From NCBI GenBank assembly GCA_900239685.1, contig OENT01000030.1, positions 124,806 through 188,805 on the forward strand: a stretch of 64,000 nt of DNA, given 5' to 3'. A program made the position numbers and the translations under genes. The notes under the pieces are model-generated. The model was not told the DNA's origin and did no database searches. It worked only from the letters and a program-made list of their open reading frames with translations. Positions 48,488 to 60,700 of this stretch are shown one piece after another; position 1 is the stretch's first letter, and every line of letters starts with the position of its first letter. The DNA comes from Rotaria macrura (lineage: Eukaryota > Rotifera > Eurotatoria > Philodinida > Philodinidae).

Positions 48488-51400
48488 CTAAACGTCGAAT
48501 TGAAAAGAAACATATTTTCTATCTCGTTTAAAGTCAAATTTAACACATGCAATACAGCCTTATGAGAAAAGAAAAGCGTTTACAAAACAACAATCATATT
48601 CATGCATATTCCTACGTTGAGAATAAGCTGACGATGATTGTTGATGATGTGCATCACGGGCGAAGTCACCATAGCGCGATGACATTGTTGGGTAATTAGG
48701 AAAAACACCACCAGCAGTATCCATACCGCCGTATTCTCTAACAATTTCTGTAATGTAATAAGAATATTACATTGTCGATGCAATTGAAATGAATTTATTA
48801 GTCTTTTTGTTTTTGTCTCATTCGATTTTGAAAACTTACCACGTGTCTGTTCAATGCGTGTTGTCTCCATGCCACCTGATGATCCAGCTGCGGCCGATGT
48901 AGCTAAAGTATCACCACGTTGATCAACTAATTGAAGATCACGTGCTGCACGAGTTTCAGGACCTGCATAAAGTGCTGAATAGGAAAAAGAGAGCAACATA
49001 AACGATGAACTTTTTCAAAACAAAAACAAAACATGACAACTTTACCATTTTCAGTTTGTGTTACACCTGATGTTCCTGTTAATACTGGTACATAACCGGC
49101 ACGAGCCCCGCCTGGTAAACAGGCACCCTGTGTACATTTACGTGCAGCAAATGCAAGTGCAAGTGGAAACAATAGTAAAGCAGATACAATAGCTAATATC
49201 CAACCGATAGGGCCAGCACGACCACCTAGTACACGACCATAATCAATTAATTGACCTCTTTTAGGACCAATAATAGCAATAGTTTGAGCTGTTAATGGCA
49301 CACGAGGTGTTGCAACGATGAGTAGTGGTGGTGCTGCTGTTGTAACTAATATTCAAAAGACAAATAACAATTCATCATTCATATATATATTCATATTTGA
49401 AAAGAATATCTTTCTTCATACTTTCAGTGTCACAATAGTATCCTGTGTAACCTTCTGCACATGTACAACGACCTTCGAAACATGTTCCATGATAACAATT
49501 GATACCGGCACAAAGGTCAGCTAGAAAAAAATTTAGTTTTACAGGTGAATTATATATTTTCTTACATATTAAATGAAAAATAAAATCTTACTTGGTATAT
49601 CACATCTTGGTCCTGAATAACCTGTATGACATTCACAAATTCCATCACGACAATATCCATAACCACAATGAACATTATCACATGGATCGGGTCGATGAAC
49701 TATATTAATTTAAAACAATTAGTTCATTTATTTTGTTGCCCTTTGCTTTTCTCTTCTTATTTTCTACCTTCCCGACAATCATCACCATAATATGGAGCTG
49801 AGCAAACACAACGTCGACTATTACCCTCCGGAATACATTGTCCATTATTTGCGCATGGATACATCGTGCAAATATCCTCTTCAAAAAAAAAAGAAGAAAA
49901 CGAAACGAATATGAAAGTTTCTTGCCCCTCTACATAAACAAAATAAACAACCTTGACATTGACTTCCTACACGTCCAATTGGACAAATACATCGAGGTAC
50001 GCCTCGATCATTTGTACAAGTACCACCAGAGCAATCGTACCGCAAGCAAGGATCAACTATAATACACAAGATGAGAAAGAAAACATTAATCATATGAAGA
50101 TCAACAAATAAACAAGTTTTCGATTAGAAATAGTTAAATAAACACAAGCCAAACCGTCATGCAACAAATATAAAAAAAACATTAAAGCTGATAAAAAAAA
50201 TAAAGAAAAACTTTCGTTTTGTTAAATGATAACAATAATAATAAACAATACATGTCTGCTGTATTATCTATATTATCTTTGGTAAGTTGTTATGCATGTA
50301 AAAAATAATAAGATTATTATGAAGAAGAAGCTCATTCGTTCTTGTTTTCATATAGCTCGTCAACTGTCTACTCACTAAAATCATCAACTCTTATTTCGTC
50401 CAAACACACGACACCTGTATAACCAGGTAAACAAACACAATAGGGTGTGCCATCATTTTGATTAATAGAACATTGTCCATAGTTACAATTGACATTGTCA
50501 CAAACGTCTGTATAAAATGATGAAGGTGATTGAGAAACAAAAAAAGAATATAAAATAATCGTGGGTTTTGGGACAACATGTGCATGCATTTTTCTATTTG
50601 AAAATAGATATATATGGTGCTCTTTTCTTCTTCCTTTTTTTTCATTACTTGTCTGTGATAGAAATTACACAGCATACATAGAGTCAAAACGGTTGCCCAA
50701 ACAATACATAAACATACCGTCGGATTCATAACAATTCGGTCCTCGATAACCATGTGCGCATTGACACATAGGTTGATTATCCTGTTGGATGTTACATACA
50801 CCTCCATTGTAACAAACAAAAATTGAGCATGGATCTATTTGTCGATCACATGCTAAACCTTCATAACCTCGATGACATTCGCATCTATACGATGCGCCTT
50901 CATTGATACAATTACCATGATTGCATGACGCTCGAGCACATGCGTCTTTATAGATAGAGAAAAGAAGAAAAAAAAAAGTAAATCAATACATATTATAACT
51001 AAATCTAATTATATATTAATTTTTTTGTTGTTCAAAACTATGAAATACTAGTAAAACTACGTCTAGATATCGTGAAACAAAGACAATCGAAATTTATCAT
51101 CGTAAAAGTCTTGTGAATATTTTACTTACCCAATGGTGTAAGACAATCATGTCCTGTATAGCCTTGATAACATCGACATGTAGCCATACTGCGATCGATT
51201 TCACATCGACCATGATTACAATTAACTCGTGCGCATGGATCTAAAGGAAAATAAATAAGTATCAGATTTAATCAGATTTATTTTATCTACTAGGAATTTG
51301 AATCAAAGCTGATTAAAAACATAATCATCCCTTTTACTTCAAGATCTTCAAGGTGAAGTATAATTTCCTCTTGAGAATTCATATCTCGGTTATTATTTTT

Positions 51401-54400
51401 CATATACATATGCATTTAAAATCAACAATCAAGCATCTATGCCATTATGTAAATTGAGTGGCAGTGGCCAGTTCAATTTGAAAGAAAAAGAACGCAAGCA
51501 AATCGACATTTGACCATATGAACGTGCGTGTATGCTACTCATGTGTGCGTGAGTGCTCTTTTTTTCTCTTTAGCTCGGTATGCATATGTTCATGTTCAAT
51601 CATGAAAAAGAAAAAGGAAAATTTGCATAATATATGTGAAGTCCGTTCTAAACATCTATGCATATAGTAGGATAGAATATGATGTAAAATGATTGAAGAC
51701 AATGACAATTTATCACCTTGAATTTCATACTAAATGTATCTTAAAAGAGCGAGTGATGATCGCTCGGGTATAGATAAACAATTTTCTTCTTCCAAATGAT
51801 AATAACAACATGAACAGAAATAGCATTATCATCAAGCAAAGAATTATGCAAGACTTGCACAACATATCCTATTTTGGTATTAATCATACTCGTCTTCTTA
51901 ATCCACTCCTGAACGCAAGCGTGTTATCCATTGAAAGATCTAATAGGCAATTATAATTTCTTTACAGTTCAGATGAAAAAACATGCATATATATATATGT
52001 ATATGTCTTGTTTGCATTCCATCATAATGACCGATGGTCTTATTTCTAGTCTATACTATCATTCATTCATTCATTCATTATGCGTCTGACTATTGTTGTT
52101 GTTTGCTTTTTCTCTCTTTTTTTATTCTTTTTGAAATTCACTCTTTTAGAACCGGCGACATATTTGTATAATGCAGAAAAAAGGGTGATGGATTGAATCA
52201 GATTGACCGCTATTTAAAAAAGAGTGATTGATGCCTGTCCCAGAGCGTTGGTATGTTTGACGCACACGCGTCTACGCGTGTGCCGGTGAAATGTGTGTCT
52301 CAATTTTCTTGTCTTCTTTTTTTCTTCGTTGTGTTTCTTCTTCTTTTTTTCTATACACTACTCTACTCGCTAATGGAAGTCGGTTGTAGATGATTGTTGC
52401 GTCACTTCTAACTGAGTAAAAGCAAACGAACGCCAAACAGAAAAAGAAAAACTACTGCTACTATTGAACGTGCGTGCTCTTTAGTTACATACCGATTTGG
52501 GTTTCACACCGTGAGCCACCATAACCCTCATAGCATGAGCAATACGGTTGATTATTCCGATCTTTTTGACACGTTCCGTGATTGCACTGATAATTTAAAC
52601 AAGGATCTGTTGAAACTATATGAAACAGAAAAACAAAAAAAATACTTGTTAAAATTCGTTTTCATGTTTAAAAATGGAAAAAAAGGAAGAATCCTTGACC
52701 TCAAATAAGAAAGAAAAACGAAGCTAACTTTTCTCATTTTGGCAATATGATCAAAATGAAAGAAACAATCGACTAACTGAGAACATGCAATTCTCAAAAC
52801 AGTTTGATCTATTGGTTTCTCAAGGTCTTCATTATCGGTTTCAGCATCATAAAGTATTATCAATGATAAATGGCAACGATTCGAGTAGTTTTCACTCTCT
52901 TTTTCTCCAGTGAGAATATAAAACATATAGAGAAGTATGTCAAATCTTTTTTTTTGTTGGTTCTTACGTGGTTGTTCACAACGGTATCCCGTATATTGAG
53001 CTGGACAATTACAATAAGCTAAAGCTGTTGCTGTTGCTGGTTGAATACAATAACCACCATTCAAACAATTAATTCGTTCACATGGTGTCCCTAGAGTAAA
53101 ATAGTATGTACAACAAGAATTGAAAACTATGTTCATAGAAAATTAATATGAATATATATTGAGAAAAAATTGAACAAATGTGAAAGCAATTTGAATCAAC
53201 TTACAACAACCAAGGTAGCATGGCACCGCTCCTACCGCTCGACCTTCATATTGAGATGATGGTGGAGGTGCTGCTTCGGTAATAGTTTTTATTAATAGTA
53301 ACAAAACGAAGATATTCATTGTATATTAATAATCAATGTAGCAAACAATAAAATGTAGAAAAAAGAAACGTGTGATTGTACGTTGAAGGAATGAATCACA
53401 TCATTACAAACGACAAAAACGTCGAATAGATTTTCTTTTTTTTCCCTTTGCTGCGGATATCTCTCGTGTCTTTTCTGTGGTTCTAAGTAAAACGATGAGT
53501 AAAATGGATGTTGTAGATTGTGGCTTTTTTGTGTTTCAAGAATAAAAAAATGTCAATAATAATGGTGATGGCAAATGGTACGAAGTTAAAGAAAAAAGAA
53601 AGTCTTTTGCCAATAATAATTCAGAGATGCGACGAACGGCGCCGGTTGATGATGGTGAATATCGTTCGGACTCGTATTTTTCCTCGTCCTCTTCTTCTTC
53701 TTCTTCTTCTTCTTCTTCTTCTTCTTCTTTTTCTTCGTAATGTAATAGTAGTAGGCAAATGCAAAGGAAAAAGCAACAGAAAGAATAACGTAAGATGCAA
53801 ACAAACACTAAACCGCAAAACGACGACGAAGACGACGTTGATGGCAGAGAAGGAGAAAAAAAAATATTTATGTGCGCGATGAAAAATCTATGCTGAATGA
53901 GTAACACAGAAAGAAAAGATGTGAGAATAGAGTAGTATAGTAATATCTTGTATTAGTAAGAACAACAACATAAACCAGATGAAGGAAGATGCTTTATTAA
54001 CGTCATCTCGACTGCATTCTCTCGCTTTCTCTTTCGGTGCTAGTAATATTGAGCCTACAAAGTCGTTGTCGTCATTGTCGTTCTCTTCTTAATTTTTTTT
54101 CTCTTCTACTCTGATGTGTATATAACCATATATTGACTGTGTGCGAGCACACAAGTAGGAACAGAAAGAAACACGATAAATGGAGGGAGAGAGAGAGAGA
54201 CGGACCAAAGAAACAAAAAAGCTTCTTATTAACATAAAAAAGTACACCAACTACACAAAGAACGATTGTATTCTATGTGCGCTCGTTCGACTTCGGATGT
54301 TGGCAGTAATAGTGCTTGATGCAAAGGAAAAATAAAAGGAAAGAAATATGCCCCAAAAAAGATTTGACGTGTGCACTTTAGCAGAAAACAGGAGTTTGTC

Positions 54401-54623
54401 AAAGTGTATATCTATTGAGTCGGTTGGTTTTTCTCTGTCTCTCTCTTTCTCAGCATTTTCTATGGGTCATCATTAAAAATGTCCGTTTAGCATAAAAGAA
54501 TCGTAATAAAATGCCAATAATCTTCGATCACCTACACAAACAGAATAGATGAACACCGATCCAATAAAAATAAATAGAAGCTGATCCGAAACGGGATGAT
54601 GCAAGAGAATATTATACATACAT

Positions 54624-54672
<49 letters not shown>

Positions 54673-54746
54673 TAGGCTTCTCTCTACGAACCAAATAGTC
54701 TCACGTCTAGAGCACGTATCATCTTTTTTTCATGCTAATTGACTGT

Positions 54747-54782
<36 letters not shown>

Positions 54783-57700
54783 GCATATGTGTCTCGATGA
54801 TTGTATTGTACACAATCGTAAGCATCAATTGGATAAAAAAAAATATGCGACTCGTTAGTCGTTTCGAGATAATATGCTTGCACCTTAGGTAGTGTACATA
54901 AATATGAATGATCGATGGTTGACGGTCAGATCTATATCTAGTTCATTGTCTCTCAAACACGCACATGATAAACAAGCAACAACCATCTAACTTACGTTCG
55001 GGTATAGCTGCACGATTATTCCAACCAACGCTTGGATCATAATCCACTATAGCCGGATTACGAATACAGTTTTGTACTAAATTTTCACGACGATTATCAG
55101 CCACAAGTATAATCTAATGATGAAATTTTGTGTTAGACAATATTATTATGTTGCGAGAGAGAAAGAAATAATAAAAATAAATTGTCATGCTATTATTATA
55201 CTCACATCTTGAACGTAACCGTAAAAATTTGTTCCACATATTTGAATTTTTCTATCACCAAATAAACTAAAATAACCAGTTATATTTGTGTAACGTCGTA
55301 TTTCATAATCAAATGTCAAATCAAGCTATTAAGATAAAAAAAAAGATTCGATAAAAAATGTTTGTTATCGAAATGATTGATAACATACCGTATTTGATGT
55401 CTTCTGACAATGTAGTGTATGCCATTGATCACCTCGTACACGACTAGGAAAATCGTACGTATATATAGCAGGACCGTTTTGAATAACAAAACGTGGATAG
55501 TAGTTCTTTAAATACAAGAAGAAGAGGATGAAAAAAAAAATTGAGAATTCGATTAGAATGTCGAGTGTATTTGTCTACATAAAATTCTTATCTTTAAGTA
55601 CCTGAAGAACGATTGATACTTGAATAGGACCATCACGTGCTATATATAATGTTGAATTTGCTGATGTTGTGAAAAATGTTATATCAATTTGTTCACTTTG
55701 ACCAGGTCCTACTTGAGTATAATAACGAACTAAACCTGTACTGCCCATATCAACAGATGTTGGCGCACAAACCATTGAGCAGTCTGTTTGACCACAGAAT
55801 GGTAACGGTCGAATATTTTGCTGACACGGTGCCTGTCGATCACACATTGTTCCTTGTTGATAAAAGCAATCATAACGATCAGCTTTAAGTACACCCTCAG
55901 GTAACAAAGGATGTCGATTATATGTTACATTGGCATAACAACCAACAAACGGTTGATTCGCTGCATCTGACATTAAACGATATGGACCACCGATAGTCAC
56001 AACATCAAAAAACATGGGTGAACGTTCTGGCATAGAAATCGGCGTTGTACGTTTATCAACTTGTATGTACATATTATCATTTGAATTTGTGTCTGGAATT
56101 TGTCTTGTAACTAATATACGATGTTGTTTACCATCATTAATTGTTTGATTATCATTATATACAATATTTGATGTTTTATTGTTTGGTGAAAAATATTTTA
56201 ATTGTAATTTACCATCTTTTAAACAAAGAACTAGACCACGTTGATCATCATTGGAATACATTGATGTTATAATACCATTCGATGAAAGAGTTTTAATCGG
56301 CATTTGACAATAACGAAATTCATCATTTGACTGAACTTGTAGTTCAATTATATCACGACGGTCACGCATAGAAAAACTGACATCAGGCGAAACATATGAT
56401 ATGACATTTTTACCTAAGTTTAAAATGTGATACAATAATTTTTAATTAGAAAAAGAAATGATTATTATTTATGTCTATGAGATGTTTAAAGAAAATAATA
56501 ATATTTTTTTTCTTCATTGGTCTCTTTAATGATGATCAAGGACTTAACGACAATGAAAATAAGATTATTCAATCGATGCATGGTCGATAATTCTATTAAT
56601 TAAATTTCTAGTTCGTAGAAATAGAAAACTAACTATTCCTATTACAGTACATGGTAATCGATGTATGTCATTATACAGTTCTTGCTGTCGATCAATAGAA
56701 TGAAAAATTTAAATGAATAACTATTGTACAACATCAAATATTATTTCTCATGCATTCATAGATATGTATTGTATCATGACTTGAATAATTCTTTCTAGTA
56801 GTTTATTTTACTTATTGAATTCGTTTCGTTGCTAGTTAGTAATCAAACGTGTTGTGAACGTTCATGAAATTTGAGTATAACAGTTGTGCTCTTATTGAAA
56901 GAAAATGATCTTGTCCTTGGATAAGTAATACTCAAATATAAGTTCCTGAAAAGATCTATTATATTTATTAATTTTCGAACCCAATGCATATATACTCATA
57001 GTTAGGATTATTTGATTGCTATGATGAACTATTCTTGTATATAGAGAAAATGATAAGAAAATAAACAATCTTTCGATGATTCTTTTCAAGTTAACAAGTC
57101 AGTATATGTTCGATGCATAGGAATATGATCATCGTACTCTTGAATGTTTATCATTAAATTTTTCATTTTCATCTTTCAATATAAAATCAATGAATACGAT
57201 TATAGTATTTATCTGATCGAGGTAGTTCTAAATGTTCAGACTAGAAAAGGAGAGAGAGAGAGAATAATGAGTAAGTTTCGTTTTGAGCACATTCTGATCG
57301 CTATTTCACCTAATCAATAAACATCAGTTGTCAAAAGAAAAGTAAAACATTAATTACGAGTTAAATCTAAACTGTATACAATGTATCCGTTGCACATAAT
57401 TATATGGTTCATATTTCAAGATAATATCAGTAGAAAGTACATATATAAATATATACATATTGTTATATAGGTGCGTTGTACTTTATTTAGTGTGAAGGAC
57501 AGCTCGCCGCCCATCTACTCCTCGGAAGATTGAGTCGACCGTTTGCAAAGATTAAAATCTTAATTGAATACTAGTTGAACATATGAGTTACTCTATTTTA
57601 TATTGACATGTGTAACATTCAAAATGTTTGAATCATCATTTCTTTTCAAAAAACAAACTTACGTCCACGCTTTGATAGTTGACAAATATTAGTCAATCGT

Positions 57701-60700
57701 CCTAGATGATGAACATGATCTAACTTAACAATTGATCTTTCATTTAACATAACATCTTTCATACATCCAATGAAATTATCTCCATCTAAATCTGAAAGTT
57801 TTTCTTTAATAAAACCATCCAATTGTCCAATATAAATTGTGTTAATACGTATATTATTATGCATTTTTTTCATGATTATATTTCCATCAATATCAAATAG
57901 AAGATCATCTTTATTGATTACTTTTAATATTAACTTATGTTCACGTCCATCATTAATTAAAACAGAATGATTCATGAAGATTTTCATTCGTTTTTTTTGT
58001 TTATCATCATAGGTCAATAATAAACGTTCATTATAAATACTTAATGTCATAAAATGTTCATAAGTTCTATCGGCTAATGAACAAATAATACTATTTAAAT
58101 CTTGTGTATGAAATGAAAAAGAAAATGTACGTAAATCTTCCGGATTATCAAGCTGAATAATCAATGGACGATCGTATTCTTTGAATGAAATAACTTGATC
58201 AATATAAATATTATTCATAGAAGAGATTTCAGCAGATTTTAAAACCATACTACTCGATGGACATTGTTGTCGATTGAATAATAATTGTTTGAATGATAAT
58301 AATTGATCATTATAAGTAATATTTTGTAAACAACCAATGAATTGACCACGTGGACCAAATATAATATTTTCAACAAGCAATTTTGATGTTGAAAGTTCAA
58401 TAGATATTTTATTTGGTTTATAATTTTTATTCTTAATTATCCACGCTTCAATAATTTTATCTGTACGTTGTAAATAAACTGTATATAAATTTCCGTCATT
58501 AATTGGTTTTTGTTCATCATTAGATAATATTCGTTGAGCTTGTTTATCACGTATAACTAATGCTAAATAACCATCGACATCAATATTTAAACTAATTTGA
58601 TCGAATTGAATCAATGTACTAACATTTGCACGTGTACGAAATGAAAATACTAATGTGTTAAATGGTGTATTTATAGGTGACGGTACGATTATTTCACTAT
58701 TATCATTAGGAATAAAACCAATTGTTTGACTTATTTCCGATGATTTCATATCGACAACAACAAATATTTTGTCATTAGATGATGATACTGATGAACTAGC
58801 TGATGTTGTTAAATCTTTCGTACTTTCATCATTCTCATCTGTTAAATCTTCTTCACGAAGATTTATTGTTTGACCTGTATTGGTAACTTGAATCTAAATA
58901 AAATATAATCAATAATATATTAATGTAGATTACAAAAATGAAATACTTCTTTTTTTTTTAATTTCTACTACACAATACATATATATGTTGGGGGCAAAAT
59001 TGGGATTTGGTCAAATCTAAGATTTGACCGGACAAAACTGGGATTCCAGTTTTGACCGGACACAATTAGGATTTGGTTAGAGATAAATTTAAACAAACAC
59101 GTGCTTCACGATAAGTGAAGTTGAATTGGAGAAAAAGAAAAAATGTGTTTCTCGGGGTTGTGTCGAGATGTAGTATAAATTTACGTAGTATCATTTAACC
59201 AAAAAATTGTCCCAATCGAATTCGGCAACCGTCGAAACAAATAATAGTGTATTGAATTTTTATGAACAACTGGAAAAGAATATTAATTTATTAGGTCGAA
59301 AGTTCAGAGACAAGAGCGTAATGAAACAAAATATTTATAATGATATAGTCAAATGTTTATTATTAACCAAGGGTAAACCATCAGGAATTTATCTCTAACT
59401 AAATCCTAATTTCGTCCAGTAAAACTTGGAATCCCAGTTTTGTCCGGTCAAATCTTAGATTTGACCTAATCCCAATTTTGCCCCCAACATATACATCGAA
59501 TTGTACGAAGAGCTATAGTACAAGTCACTACACGAGTTAGATTTTGTATGAATAAAGTTTTGCAACTGATATTCAACATTATCGATCTGATGTTTAAGTT
59601 AATCGGTAGAATTTAGCTGTCTTTTTTTTTTATAAAAGAATCGAATATCTCTTCACAATTATTCTACAATATAAAATTATCATATCCTATTTTCTTTTAA
59701 TTGTAAAATTGATGGATTAGATTTGAAATTTTATTTCTAAATGATTCGATTGTGTTTGAGTTTAAAAATATTGATATATGATTGAAATGAATATGCTTTC
59801 AATGATTTCTATAGACAAAAATTTATCGAATATAATCTGATCGAGAAAATACAGTTAGATGTCACGCGAAAACGAGATCATTGAAAGATCTCGTTCTCAT
59901 TGAATTACGATGTGAAATCGATATAATGCAAACGATTGAATGAGTTTCATATATTTTAGTATCATCGTCGTTATATATTTGTGTGTTCATTTTATTTTTA
60001 TTGCCGTCGGCATTAAAATACGTTTTGCTTTTCTTTTGTTGAACGTACATTTAGAAGAAAATATCATGAAATATGTTGTAATGACAAAGATTTGATCATT
60101 CGGATCGTTGGATACCGTTTATAACAAGAATAGCTTTCAGTGTTCTAAACGCATAATCCGTGAGTCCGTTCTATTTGCTAGAAAATGGTCAGCATTTTTT
60201 TTTCTGTTCGTAACAAGCCAAGGATGTCACGTAATGAATACAGTTTCCTGTGTTTTTATATCTATTACGCCACCATTTTCTTGAGTCTACTATACAGATA
60301 GAGATGACTTATACTGATTGTAACATTCTTTATAGTATACTATTTTTCGAAGATCGTGATGATGATTTCTTATTGAAGATAAATTTAATATACTGATTCA
60401 TACGATTGGTGTACATAGACGATCAGACATGTTCTTTTTTCCTTAGGTCATTTGTAAAGTTCAATAAAATACTGAATTGTTACGATTTCCTATTCTAATA
60501 GTAGAGAAAATTCGATTTTTTTTCTCTTCCTTAATCTTAATAGTTCCTTATTTGTTAAACATATATAATGTATTGGATTAGTAAATATAGAGACTCGAAT
60601 AATCTTATTTCGATTCACGTAATTCTCTTATTTTTTATCCTCGTCTTATCAAGACAATTTTCTACTTCAATTGAAATATCATCAGAATATTGGCATGTAA

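Noticed and set aside
53520-53907. Frames with poly-Lys, poly-Glu, poly-Ser and poly-Arg
   Set aside because: Translations of a (CTT)n microsatellite in all frames; no conserved sequence around them.
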